This document shows, one piece after another, positions 1 to 8,187 of a stretch of 64,000 bases of DNA. Both the position numbers and the translations under genes were made by a program. The notes below the pieces were generated by a model. It was given only the letters and a program-made list of their open reading frames with translations. It had not been told where the DNA came from and did not search any database. This stretch comes from Candidatus Rokuibacteriota bacterium. GTDB taxonomy: Bacteria; Methylomirabilota; Methylomirabilia; Rokubacteriales; CSP1-6. Numbering within the stretch: the first letter of the stretch is position 1; each line of letters starts with the position of its first letter. The stretch spans positions 62,001 through 126,000 of the forward strand of contig QHSU01000058.1 in assembly GCA_003220535.1 (NCBI GenBank), given 5' to 3'.

Positions 1-1650
1 CAGCCGCGAGAACCCGAGGAGGACGCCGCGATAGAGGCCGGTGTAGAGCGCGTCGAGTCCGTACCGGTGCCGCGCGAGATAGTCGAGCGGGGCCAGGCCG
101 GCCGCGACCCGCGCGGGATCGATCGCGCCCCGCTGGTACAGCGCCCAGGCCAGCGCGAACCCGACGACCGCCAGGCCGACCGAGAGCGGCGCCAGCCACG
201 CCGGCGTCTCCTCGTGGCCGCCGGCGCCGGCCAGTGCCCAGCGGACTCCGACGAGGACGGTGAGCGCGGCGAGGAGCCACAGCGGTCCGCGCATCAGCCA
301 GGGCGCCTCGTGCGGGTGGCCGCCGGCGTGTGCCCGCCCGAAGAATGTGACGAAGACGACGCGGAACATGTAGAAGGCCGTCAACAGCACCGTCAGCGCC
401 AGCATCAGGAACGGACCCGTGAGGTGGGCCTCCCACACGCCGCCGAGCACCGCCTCCTTGGAGAAGAAGCCCGCGAGCGGGGGCACCCCCGCGAGCGCCA
501 GCGTCCCGACGACGAAGACGACACAAGTCTGCGGCATCGCCCGGAACAGCCCGCCCATCCGGAAGATGTCGTTGGTGCCGACGGCGTGGATGACGGCGCC
601 GGCGGCCAGGAAGAGCAGCGCTTTGAACAGGCCGTGCGTGAGCAGGTGCAGGAAGCCCGCATACGCCGCGCCGGCGCCCGCCGCCGCCATCATGTACCCG
701 AGCTGGGAGACGGTCGAATACGCGAGCACGCGCTTGATGTCACTCTCGACGCACGCCATCGTCGCGGCCAGCAGTGCGGTGAACGCGCCGACCCAGCCGA
801 TCAGCGTCAGCACCTCGGGGACCAGCGCGAACAGCGGCTCCGCCCGGGTCACCATGAAGACGCCGGCGGTGACCATCGTGGCCGCGTGGATCAGGGCGGA
901 GACCGGCGTCGGGCCTTCCATCGCGTCGGGCAGCCACACGTGCAGCGGGAACTGGGCGGACTTGCCGACGGCGCCCAGGTAGATGAGGAACATGATCGTC
1001 GGCAGCCCCGCGATGGCGAGCGCGTGCTCCTGGGCCTTCTCGAAGAGGTCCGTGAACTCGAACGTCCCGGTGGCCGACCACAGCAGCACGATGCCGACGA
1101 CGAAGCCCACATCGCCGAGCTTCGTGATCCAGAACGCCTTCACCGCCGCGCGGGCCGCCGCCGGCCGCTCGTACCAGTAGCCGATGAGGAGGTACGAGCA
1201 GAGTCCCACCAGCTCCCAGAAGATGAACATCTGGAGAAAGCCGGGCGCCAGGACCAGACCGAGCATCGAGAAGGCGAAGAGCGATTGATAGGTGTAGTAG
1301 CGGCCGAGCGAGGCGGGGCGCTCCTCGCGCAGGTAGGCGAGCGAGTAGATCTGGACGAGCAGCGATACCAGGGTCACCAGGACGAGCATGGCGGTGCTCA
1401 GCGGATCGACCAGGAGCCCGACGGTGGCGATCGGGCCGCCATCGGCGGGAATCCACACCCACGTCGTCTCCCCCACGAAGCCCTTGGCCCAGACGGTCAG
1501 CGCGCCGCCAAGGGCGATCGCCATCGCGCCGATCGACACGAGGCCGGCGCGCGGGCCGCTCCGGCGCAGCGGGGTCACGACCGCGAGCAAGACGAAGGCG
1601 ACGAAGGGCATCCCGAGGACGGAGAGCGGCAGCCAGACGCTCGCGAGCAC
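1..1650 (-). CDS. nuoL: NADH-quinone oxidoreductase subunit L (partial, 3' end beyond window)
   Basis: Antiporter-like membrane subunit of complex I, one of the proton-pumping arms. 550 codons are visible and the frame is open to the window edge; family members are about 600-660 residues, so the C-terminal helices and lateral helix are missing. Starts GTG at 1650, five bases after the nuoK stop. The visible protein is almost entirely hydrophobic helices and includes the family core around 'FFSKEAVLG' and 'LLTHGLFKALLFL'. It is the last visible gene of the nuoA-L operon; nuoM and nuoN would be expected to follow outside the window. Identification is from overall sequence pattern plus operon position. 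Confidence 0.95.
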   Translation of the reverse strand, partial: MLASVWLPLSVLGMPFVAFVLLAVVTPLRRSGPRAGLVSIGAMAIALGGALTVWAKGFVGETTWVWIPADGGPIATVGLLVDPLSTAMLVLVTLVSLLVQIYSLAYLREERPASLGRYYTYQSLFAFSMLGLVLAPGFLQMFIFWELVGLCSYLLIGYWYERPAAARAAVKAFWITKLGDVGFVVGIVLLWSATGTFEFTDLFEKAQEHALAIAGLPTIMFLIYLGAVGKSAQFPLHVWLPDAMEGPTPVSALIHAATMVTAGVFMVTRAEPLFALVPEVLTLIGWVGAFTALLAATMACVESDIKRVLAYSTVSQLGYMMAAAGAGAAYAGFLHLLTHGLFKALLFLAAGAVIHAVGTNDIFRMGGLFRAMPQTCVVFVVGTLALAGVPPLAGFFSKEAVLGGVWEAHLTGPFLMLALTVLLTAFYMFRVVFVTFFGRAHAGGHPHEAPWLMRGPLWLLAALTVLVGVRWALAGAGGHEETPAWLAPLSVGLAVVGFALAWALYQRGAIDPARVAAGLAPLDYLARHRYGLDALYTGLYRGVLLGFSRL

Positions 1651-1654
1651 GGCG

Positions 1655-1957
1655 CTAGCCCCGGAGCAGGTCGAGGCGGTCTGCCTCGACCGTCCGCCGC
1701 ACTCGGAAGATCGCGATGACGATCGCCAGCCCGACGGCAACCTCGGCGACCGTGATGGAGATCGTGAAGAGCGTGAAGACCAGCCCCGTCAGGTCCCCGT
1801 TGAAGCGAGCGAACGCGACCAGGTTGATATTGACGGCGTTGAGCATCAGCTCGATCCCGAGCAGGATGCCAATCGCGTTGCGGCGGGTCAGAACCCCGAA
1901 CAGGCCGATCGAAAAGACCAGCGCCGCCAGGACCAGGTACGCGGAGAGCCCGATCAT
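1655..1957 (-). CDS. nuoK: NADH-quinone oxidoreductase subunit K
   Basis: Small membrane subunit of complex I (100 residues, the standard length). Three hydrophobic helices are visible, with the conserved glutamate of helix 2 in 'GILLGIELMLNAVN' and the second in 'TVAEVAVGLAIVIA', both part of the proton path. The start ATG overlaps the nuoJ stop by four bases, indicating translational coupling. Highly conserved family, so the call is secure. Confidence 0.96.
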   Translation of the reverse strand: MIGLSAYLVLAALVFSIGLFGVLTRRNAIGILLGIELMLNAVNINLVAFARFNGDLTGLVFTLFTISITVAEVAVGLAIVIAIFRVRRTVEADRLDLLRG

Positions 1958-2448
1958 TCCTCGCTCCGCGCGAAGTAGAGGGCGCCGAGAAGCGCCGCGA
2001 CCAGGAGCACCCCCAGGAGCTCGAAGGTGACGGCGAACGGCCCCACCAGGGCGCGGCCGATCGACGCCGTCGGATCGATGGTCTGCGCCGCGCGCGGCGC
2101 CCCGGCCGGGGCCTGGATCAGGAATCCCACGACGCCGGCGAAGACCGCTGCCGCGACGAGCGCCCCGTTCACGAGGTAGCGGCTCGTCTGCGTGATGCGC
2201 TCGCCCACCAGACGCTCGGTCAGCATGATCGCGAAGACGACGATGGTCACCACGCCGCCCGCATAGAGGAGCAGCTGGACCGCGAAGAGAAACGGCTGAT
2301 CCAGCAGGAGGAAGACCACGCCCGTCGCGACGAGGGCCACCGCGAGGTAGAGCACGGCGTGGAACAGATTCGGGGTGAGCACGACGGCGAGGCTCGAGGC
2401 CAGTAGCGCCGTGGCTACCACCCCGAACCCCACCGTTTCGAGGGTCAC
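1954..2448 (-). CDS. nuoJ: NADH-quinone oxidoreductase subunit J
   Basis: Membrane subunit of complex I, 164 residues with five hydrophobic segments. The motif 'FLFAVQLLLYAGGVVTIVVFAIML' region is typical of NuoJ. I chose the GTG at 2448 because it forms a GTGA overlap with the nuoI stop; a longer upstream frame exists but is the shadow of nuoI. Ends in a GATGA-type overlap with nuoK. The third helix with the pi-bulge glycine pair is recognisable. Confidence 0.94.
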   Translation of the reverse strand: MTLETVGFGVVATALLASSLAVVLTPNLFHAVLYLAVALVATGVVFLLLDQPFLFAVQLLLYAGGVVTIVVFAIMLTERLVGERITQTSRYLVNGALVAAAVFAGVVGFLIQAPAGAPRAAQTIDPTASIGRALVGPFAVTFELLGVLLVAALLGALYFARSEE

Positions 2449-3020
2449 TCGGCCGGCTCCTTCACGTCTCCCTTGGCGTCTCCCCGGGCCTCGGCCCTGG
2501 CCGGTTTGGGAGGCGCCTGCATGTCGCGCAGCCGGTTGCCCGTCGCCCACGACGGCTCGAACTCCCGCCCGATGGCGTGGAGGCGGTCCTTGTCGAGCAG
2601 GAGGTCACGGCGATCGGCCGTGGCCAGATCGAACGACTTCATCATGATGATCGCGTCGGTCGGGCAGACCTGCACGCACAGCTCGCAGAACTCACACGAG
2701 TAGAGCTCGAGCGTGAAGGTCTTCGCGTAATTCCGCTTCTCCGCCTTCAGCATCTCGACCTTGATGACCTGCGGCGGACAGATGTATTCGCACAGGCGGC
2801 AGCCGATGCAGGCCTCCTCGCCGGTCTCCTTTTCATAGGCGAGGGCCAGGATCCCGCGGAAGCGGTCCGGGTACGGACGCTGGACGTCGGGATAGGGGAT
2901 CGTCACCGGCGCGCGGAAGAGGTTCCGCAGCGTGACGTTCATCGCCCGGCCGACGGCGCTCACGAGCTGCCCCGTGTCCCTCCAGAACCCCGGCGCGGGC
3001 CGGGCGTCGCTATCCGCCAC
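2445..3020 (-). CDS. nuoI: NADH-quinone oxidoreductase subunit I, 2x[4Fe-4S] ferredoxin-like
   Basis: Peripheral-arm subunit carrying clusters N6a and N6b. Both motifs are visible: 'CIGCRLCEYICPP' and 'CEFCELCVQVCPT' (C-x2-C-x2-C-x3-C-P). 191 residues; the C-terminal tail rich in Lys/Ala/Glu is longer than usual. The GTG at 3020 was chosen because the ORF then overlaps the nuoH stop by only 11 bases and begins just ahead of the conserved N-terminal region. Couples to nuoJ through GTGA. Confidence 0.95.
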   Translation of the reverse strand: MADSDARPAPGFWRDTGQLVSAVGRAMNVTLRNLFRAPVTIPYPDVQRPYPDRFRGILALAYEKETGEEACIGCRLCEYICPPQVIKVEMLKAEKRNYAKTFTLELYSCEFCELCVQVCPTDAIIMMKSFDLATADRRDLLLDKDRLHAIGREFEPSWATGNRLRDMQAPPKPARAEARGDAKGDVKEPAE

Positions 3021-3999
3021 CGGCGCCTCGGACCGCGACCACGAACCCGGTCGCCAGCAGCAGAACGAGCGTCGCGGGCAGCAGGAGCTTCCAGGAGATC
3101 GCCAGGATCTGGTCGACGCGGATCCGCACGAAGGACCAGCGCACCCACGTGACGACGAGGAAGACCAGGATAGCCTTGGCCAGGAACCACAGGGGCCCGA
3201 GCGCCGCGGGCCCGGGCCCGAGCCAGCCGCCCAGGAAAAGGAGCGCGCCGAGGAAGCTCGTGCCGAGCATGTGCGCGTACTCACCGAGCTGGATGAGCGC
3301 GAATTTCATGCCGCTGTACTCGACGCGAAAGCCCGCGACGAGCTCCGACTCGGCCTCGAGGATGTCGAACGGCACGCGGTTCTCGGCCGCGAGGGTCGCC
3401 ACCAGGTAGGCGAGGAAGGCGAGCTGGCCGATGACCGGATATGCCACGAACCAGAGGCCCTGCTGGGCGGCGACGATCGCCGACATCTGCATCGAGCCGG
3501 CGAGTATCACCGGGACGAGCGCGGCGAAGATGAAGGGCAGGTCGTAGGAGATGATCTGGTTGACGGCCCGCATCGCAGACAGGAGCGCGTACTTGTTGTT
3601 CGACCCCCAGCCGCCCATGAAGAGGCCGACGATCTCCAGCGACGAGACGGCCAGGAAGAAGAGCACGCCGATGTTCAGGTCGGCGACACCCAGCTCGGGC
3701 GCGAACGGGATCGTGGCGAAGATCAAGAGGCACGGGACGAGGAACACGATGGGAGCCAGGTTGTAGACGCCGCGGTCGGAGGCGGTCGGGACGATGTCCT
3801 CCTTGAGCATCAGCTTGAGCGCGTCGGCGATCGGCTGGAGCCACCCGTGGGGGCGGCCGACGTAGTAAGGGCCGATGCGCGACTGCATCCGCGCCGCGAA
3901 CTTGCGCTCGAGGAGGGTGACATACGCGACCAGCACGAGCAGGGCGTTGAGGACGATGAACGCCTCGAGCGCGTGCCAGGCCATGGGCGGCAGCGTCAC
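3010..3999 (-). CDS. nuoH: NADH-quinone oxidoreductase subunit H
   Basis: Membrane subunit that forms the quinone-binding chamber with NuoB and NuoD. 329 residues with about eight helices. Conserved stretches visible: 'RKFAARMQSRIGPYYVGRPHG' region near residues 30-50 and 'AENRVPFDILEAESELVAGF' (residues about 200-220), which carries the acidic residues of the quinone/proton channel. The GTG at 3999 forms a GTGA overlap with the nuoD stop; an internal ATG five codons later (3984) is the alternative start. Confidence 0.95.
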   Translation of the reverse strand: MTLPPMAWHALEAFIVLNALLVLVAYVTLLERKFAARMQSRIGPYYVGRPHGWLQPIADALKLMLKEDIVPTASDRGVYNLAPIVFLVPCLLIFATIPFAPELGVADLNIGVLFFLAVSSLEIVGLFMGGWGSNNKYALLSAMRAVNQIISYDLPFIFAALVPVILAGSMQMSAIVAAQQGLWFVAYPVIGQLAFLAYLVATLAAENRVPFDILEAESELVAGFRVEYSGMKFALIQLGEYAHMLGTSFLGALLFLGGWLGPGPAALGPLWFLAKAILVFLVVTWVRWSFVRIRVDQILAISWKLLLPATLVLLLATGFVVAVRGAGGG

Positions 4000-5159
4000 C
4001 GGTCGACCTCGCCGAAGACGGGATCGACGGAGCCCATGATCGCCACGACGTCCGCGACCTTGTGCCCGGGAATGATGTGCGGCAAGACGGCGAGGTTGGA
4101 AAAGGATGCGCCTCGCCACTTCATGCGGTACGGCTTCGGGCCGCCGTCGCTCACGATGTAGCAGCCGACCTCGCCGCGCGCGCCCTCGACTCTCACGTAC
4201 CCCTCGCCCTTGGGCACCCGGACCTGCCCGACCGACTTCACGCCGGGCCGCGACGAGATCGGGCCCGCCGGGAGCCCGTCGAGGGCCTGCCGGACGATCC
4301 GGATCGACTGCCGGAACTCGACCATCCGGACGCGGTAACGGGCGTAACAGTCGCCCGCGGTCTCCACGGGGACGACGAAGTCGAAGTCCTCGTAGGACGA
4401 GTACGGCTCGGCCCGCCGGACGTCGTAGCCCACCCCCGAGCCCCGGATGAGCGGACCCGAGACCCCGACCTCCTCGGCGAGCGCCCGCGAGATCACGCCG
4501 ACCCCCTGCGTGCGGACGCGGAAGAAGGCGTTGTCCTCCAGCATCGCCTCGTACTCGTCGAGCCGCGCCTCGATGAAGTCGACGGTCTCGCGCACCTTCT
4601 TGTCCCAGCCCGCCGGGACGTCGTAGCGGATGCCGCCGATCTGATGAAATCCGTAGAGCAGGCGCGCGCCGGTCAACTCCTCGAAGCGATCGAGGACCAT
4701 CTCGCGCTCGCGGATGCAGTAGAGGAACACCGTCGCGCCGCCGCCGAGCGCGCCGCCCATGTCGAGACACCACGTGCCGAGCCACAGGCAGTGCGACGCG
4801 ATCCGCTGCAGTTCCGCCGCGACCACCCGCAGGTACTGCGCGCGCCGGGGGACCTCGATCTTCCCGACCCGCTCCACGGCGGCGACGTACGCGAGCTCCG
4901 AGGTCATGGCGGCGACATAGTCGGTCTTCGACGCGATCGACGGGTACTGCACGTAGGTGAGCGTCTCGCCGAGCTTCTCGTGGCAGCGGTGCAGATAGCC
5001 GATCACCGCGTCGACCCCGACCACCGTTTCCCCCTCGAGCGTGAGAATCATCCGGAAGACGCCGTGCGACGACGGATGCTGAGGCCCCATGTTCATCATG
5101 AGGCGCTCGTTGCCGCCGTACCCCACTTCGACGACTTGCGTGGTCTGCGTGTCGGGCAT
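3996..5159 (-). CDS. nuoD: NADH-quinone oxidoreductase subunit D
   Basis: Peripheral quinone-site subunit related to [NiFe]-hydrogenase large subunits. 387 residues, normal for the stand-alone NuoD form (not fused to NuoC). The conserved 'MGPQHPSSHGVFRMIL' quinone-site loop is near residue 25, with 'GYLHRCHEKLGE' after it, and 'SRPGVKSVGQVRVPKGE'-like sequence near residue 320. The gene follows a NIPSNAP-domain gene instead of nuoC directly, with 76 bases between them. No nuoE, nuoF or nuoG lies between it and nuoH. Confidence 0.96.
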   Translation of the reverse strand: MPDTQTTQVVEVGYGGNERLMMNMGPQHPSSHGVFRMILTLEGETVVGVDAVIGYLHRCHEKLGETLTYVQYPSIASKTDYVAAMTSELAYVAAVERVGKIEVPRRAQYLRVVAAELQRIASHCLWLGTWCLDMGGALGGGATVFLYCIREREMVLDRFEELTGARLLYGFHQIGGIRYDVPAGWDKKVRETVDFIEARLDEYEAMLEDNAFFRVRTQGVGVISRALAEEVGVSGPLIRGSGVGYDVRRAEPYSSYEDFDFVVPVETAGDCYARYRVRMVEFRQSIRIVRQALDGLPAGPISSRPGVKSVGQVRVPKGEGYVRVEGARGEVGCYIVSDGGPKPYRMKWRGASFSNLAVLPHIIPGHKVADVVAIMGSVDPVFGEVDR

Positions 5160-5235
5160 GTTCAGCTCGCCGTCGGAGCGATGGTGAGCCGCCCCGACCG
5201 ATGCGGCCGAGGCAGGATGCGGGAGTCGCCCGTGC

Positions 5236-5871
5236 TCATCTCATGGGCGAGGACGGCGCCGGGACGAGGGCGACCGACCGCATCTCGGCGAGCAGCGGGG
5301 TCGCCTTGCCGAGGAAGGCCTGCCACTCAGGGTCCTGGACCACTTTGCCACGCACCGCCGCCCGGTCGTTGAGGTCGCGATACGCCCAGAGGTGCACGAC
5401 CTCGTTGAGCTGGGCGACTTCCGTCTGCCAGACACCGACGTTCTTCGAATACTTCTCGCGCACCGGCATGATCGCCTTGAAGTGGCCGAGCCATTCCCCC
5501 GCCTTGCCGACCTGGGTGCGGTACGTCCGGAGCTCGTACATGTGCCCCGCGTCGGCCGGTGGCTTCAGCGGCAGCTGGGCCGACAGGATCTTGTTCTCCT
5601 GGGCGAGAAGCAGCGGCTGGATCTTCTGGACGTAGTCCTTGCTCCAGGCGTCGTTCCTCGCAAGCTCGCTCCGCAGGCGCTCCCGCTCGACGAGGTCCGC
5701 GTACGCCCAGAGGTGGACGTACTGGTTCAGCGTGCCGAACTCGGTCGTCCAGGAGCCCTCGAGCTTTCCGTATTTGTCGCCGCGGATCGGGCGTCCGACC
5801 TCGGCGTTGAGCTTGAGGTACTCGCCCTGCTTGCCTGGCGCCAGCGTGTAGGTGCGCAGCTCGTAGATCAT
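5236..5871 (-). CDS. NIPSNAP family protein, two tandem domains, embedded in the nuo operon
   Basis: 211 residues made of two NIPSNAP-type ferredoxin-like (dimeric alpha-beta barrel) domains: 'MIYELRTYTLAPGKQGEYL' at residue 1 and 'MYELRTYRTQVGKAGEWL' at about residue 111, each ending in a '(Y/V)HLWAY.DL..R' block. NIPSNAP proteins have no settled bacterial enzymatic function. It has its own strong ribosome site (gaggaggag, eight bases before ATG) and sits 25 bases after nuoC and 76 before nuoD, so it is almost certainly cotranscribed with complex I. No signal peptide or membrane helix. A role in complex I assembly or quinone metabolism is possible but only suggested by position. Confidence 0.85.
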   Translation of the reverse strand: MIYELRTYTLAPGKQGEYLKLNAEVGRPIRGDKYGKLEGSWTTEFGTLNQYVHLWAYADLVERERLRSELARNDAWSKDYVQKIQPLLLAQENKILSAQLPLKPPADAGHMYELRTYRTQVGKAGEWLGHFKAIMPVREKYSKNVGVWQTEVAQLNEVVHLWAYRDLNDRAAVRGKVVQDPEWQAFLGKATPLLAEMRSVALVPAPSSPMR

Positions 5872-5896
5872 CGGTGGCTCCTCCTCTCGCGGGGAA

Positions 5897-6346
5897 TCAT
5901 CGGTAGGGTGCGAACGGCGTGTCGACGGCGTAGTCCTTCCGGAGCGGGTAGCCCTGCCAGTCCTCCGACAGGAGGATTCGCCGAAGATCGGGATGCCCCT
6001 CGAAGACGACGCCGAACATGTCGTAGCACTCGCGCTCCATCCAGTCGGCGCCCCGATAGACGGTAGTCAGCGTAGGGCAGCGCGGCTCACCTGCCGCCAG
6101 TCGCGTGCGCATCGTGACGACCAGGTTCGCGTCGAGGTTCTCGACACGACAGAGCACCTCGAAGCCCTGGTCTTTCCAATCCACGGCGGAGAGCCAGTTG
6201 AAGTAGCGACAGCCCAGCTCCTGCGCGGCGAACCGACCGAACTCCTGCCACCGCTCGCGCGGCAGGGTGACGGCAAGCGCACCGTCGGCGACCGCGTCCA
6301 TCCCGAATCTCTCCTGGATGCGTGCACGGGCGTCGGCGGCCGTCAT
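5897..6346 (-). CDS. nuoC: NADH-quinone oxidoreductase subunit C
   Basis: 30-kDa-type peripheral subunit that packs against NuoD. 149 residues; the conserved C-terminal signature '[22 protein letters not shown]' is split around residues 104-125, followed by '[11 protein letters not shown]'. The start ATG (6346) overlaps the nuoB stop as ATGA. The N-terminal half is short compared with E. coli-type sequences but similar to 11-subunit-type enzymes. Separate from NuoD, not a CD fusion. Confidence 0.95.
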   Translation of the reverse strand: MTAADARARIQERFGMDAVADGALAVTLPRERWQEFGRFAAQELGCRYFNWLSAVDWKDQGFEVLCRVENLDANLVVTMRTRLAAGEPRCPTLTTVYRGADWMERECYDMFGVVFEGHPDLRRILLSEDWQGYPLRKDYAVDTPFAPYR

Positions 6347-6984
6347 GCTCCCCTGGGATCGGACGAGGTGGCGCGCCTCCCGGTCTTCTGGAACTCGTCG
6401 ACCTGCTCCTGGAGCTTGAGCAGCCCGTACATGAGGGAGTCGGGCGTCGGCGGGCACCCGGGAACGTACACGTCGACGGGAACGACGCGGTCGACGCCCT
6501 TCACGACGTGGTAGCCGTGACGGAAGGGACCGCCGGAGTTCGCGCACGAGCCCATCGAGACCACCCACTTGGGGTCGGGCATCTGATCGTAGATGCGCTT
6601 GAGCATCGGCGCCATCTTGATGGTCACGGTCCCCGAGACGATCATCAGGTCGGAGTGGCGCGGCGAGGCCCACGGCACCATGCCGAAGCGCTCGACATCG
6701 AACCGCGACGCGAACGTGGCCATCATCTCGATCGCGCAGCACGCCAGGCCGAACGTCACCGGCCAGATCGACGACTTGCGCGCCCAGTTGAAGATCTTCT
6801 CGGTGGACGTCGTGACGATCCAGCCGCCGGGCATGTGGTGGATGGCGTCGGCGATCGAGGCGAGCGCGTTCGAGGTCTTGTCGTCCTGCGGGCGCGACTG
6901 GTGATACTTCTCCCACTCCTGCAGGTCCTTGAACTCCCTCCAGACGGGAGGCGGGACCTGCGGGACGGGGGGCTTCACTTCCAT
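6343..6984 (-). CDS. nuoB: NADH-quinone oxidoreductase subunit B
   Basis: Carries cluster N2, the last iron-sulfur centre before quinone. The four cysteine ligands are visible in 'ACCAIEMM', 'GSCANSGG' and 'VPGCPPTPD'. 213 residues, longer than usual because of a proline-rich, charged N-terminal extension of about 50 residues ahead of '[18 protein letters not shown]'. ATG at 6984 overlaps the nuoA 3' end by ten bases. The start choice is supported by the overlap pattern of the operon. Confidence 0.96.
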   Translation of the reverse strand: MEVKPPVPQVPPPVWREFKDLQEWEKYHQSRPQDDKTSNALASIADAIHHMPGGWIVTTSTEKIFNWARKSSIWPVTFGLACCAIEMMATFASRFDVERFGMVPWASPRHSDLMIVSGTVTIKMAPMLKRIYDQMPDPKWVVSMGSCANSGGPFRHGYHVVKGVDRVVPVDVYVPGCPPTPDSLMYGLLKLQEQVDEFQKTGRRATSSDPRGA

Positions 6985-7328
6985 TCGAGCACGCCCTCCC
7001 GGAACGCGTAGAGCCAGCCGAGCCCGAGGATCGCGACGAACGCGGCCATCACCCAGAACGCGCCGAGGCCGGCGCCACGGAGTACGAGCGCCCACGGGAA
7101 CAGGAACACCGCGAGCACGTCGAACACGATGAACACGAGCGCGACGAGGTAGAAGCCGACCGGGAACTGCACCCACGCCGTTCCGATCGGCTCGGCGCCA
7201 CACTCGTAGTTCATGAGCTTGACGGCGTCCGGGCGGCTGGGTCGCAGCAACCGCGCCACCGCGAGCGAGACGACGCCGAAGCCGACGATCAGGGCGGCGA
7301 AGATGAGCACGGGCAGGTAGCCCGACAA
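6975..7328 (-). CDS. nuoA: NADH-quinone oxidoreductase subunit A, TTG start
   Basis: First gene of the complex I operon; 117 residues with three membrane helices and the conserved 'YECGAEPIG' loop. The longer open frame would start at 7400 but gives unrelated sequence. The TTG at 7328 is chosen because it sits four bases after a near-perfect ribosome site (aaggaggag) and gives the family-typical length and N-terminus ([13 protein letters not shown]). A TATACT -10-like box lies upstream. Confidence 0.93.
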   Translation of the reverse strand: MSGYLPVLIFAALIVGFGVVSLAVARLLRPSRPDAVKLMNYECGAEPIGTAWVQFPVGFYLVALVFIVFDVLAVFLFPWALVLRGAGLGAFWVMAAFVAILGLGWLYAFREGVLEWK

Positions 7329-7361
7329 GATACTCCTCCTTCGAGATGCACCCGGGACGCC

Positions 7362-7367
7362 AGTATA
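7362..7367 (-). promoter_or_regulatory. possible -10 box of the nuo operon
   Basis: TATACT read on the minus strand, 33 bases before the nuoA TTG start, in the divergent gap between nuoA and the REC-PilZ gene. No good -35 hexamer is visible at 16-18 bases, so this is tentative. Confidence 0.35.
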
Positions 7368-7443
7368 GCATGCGCTTCGGACGCCCTCGCGCACACTCAC
7401 CTCGTCGTGGAATCGGCACCTATCATGCTAGACTCGAACGACG

Positions 7444-8139
7444 ATGCGGGTGCTGATTGTCGAGGACCAGGTCGACCTCGGCGATGTGTTCCGCGACTTC
7501 CTGCTCGAGCTCGGTCACCAGCCTGTCGTCGTGCACACCGCCGAAGCGGCGCTCGCCAAGCTCCAGACGGAGCGACCCGACGCGATCCTGCTCGACGTCC
7601 AGCTCCCGGGCATGAGCGGCCTCGACTTCCTGCAGCTCCGTCCGGTCCGCGAGCTCGGCGTCCCGATCGTCGCGGTCTCCGGGGTCGTGAACGAGAGCCA
7701 GGCGCGTGAGTGCTTGCAGCTGGGCGCGGCGGACTTCATGGGCAAGCCGATCCAGCTGGACCGGCTCAACGAGGTCCTGACGTTCCTCGAGCCCCATGCG
7801 ATGAGCCGACTCGCGTCGCTCGAGGCGAGTCCCGACCGTCGCCACTCGGCGCGCGCGCGGCTGGCGATCCCCGCCCGCCTCCACGAGTACAACGGCCGCG
7901 AGCACCAGGGAACCCTGATCGAGGTGGGTGTGTCCGGAATGAAGGCGCGCCTGGGCGTGCCGCTCGACCCGGACACGGTCGCGAGGGTCGTCTTCACGCT
8001 GCCCGACGGCGGGCCGCCGATGGACGTCATCTCGATCCTGGTCCGGGTCGACCCGGACGGGCACGCCTTCACGTTCGTCCGGCTGGGCCAGCAGGACACC
8101 GAGCGCCTCCGCGACCTGATCCGCCGCACCCCCGAGTAG
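7444..8139 (+). CDS. response regulator with REC and PilZ domains
   Basis: 231 residues. Residues 1-118 form a receiver domain: acidic pair 'VEDQ' near residue 6-8, phospho-acceptor Asp in 'AILLDVQLPGMSGLDFL' (about residue 51), switch Ser in 'VAVSG', Lys in 'FMGKPI'. Residues about 130-231 form a PilZ domain beginning 'RRHSARARLAIPARL' (R-R-x-x-x-R c-di-GMP motif, imperfect) and containing 'VGVSGMKARLG' in place of (D/N)xSxxG. It is the output of an unknown kinase and probably senses c-di-GMP. No DNA-binding domain. Divergent from nuoA. No clear Shine-Dalgarno site; TATCAT at 7421-7426 could be a -10 for a short leader. Confidence 0.9.
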   Translation: MRVLIVEDQVDLGDVFRDFLLELGHQPVVVHTAEAALAKLQTERPDAILLDVQLPGMSGLDFLQLRPVRELGVPIVAVSGVVNESQARECLQLGAADFMGKPIQLDRLNEVLTFLEPHAMSRLASLEASPDRRHSARARLAIPARLHEYNGREHQGTLIEVGVSGMKARLGVPLDPDTVARVVFTLPDGGPPMDVISILVRVDPDGHAFTFVRLGQQDTERLRDLIRRTPE

Positions 8140-8187
8140 CCACGGCGTCACCCGCACGGGCAGGCGCGGGCCCGCGCCCCCGTCGGG

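Noticed and set aside
67..1719. Long plus-strand ORF of 550 codons opposite nuoL
   Set aside because: It is the antisense of nuoL; composition is Arg/Glu/Asp-rich and matches no fold. High GC makes the opposite strand stop-free. Many similar antisense ORFs were discarded for the same reason.
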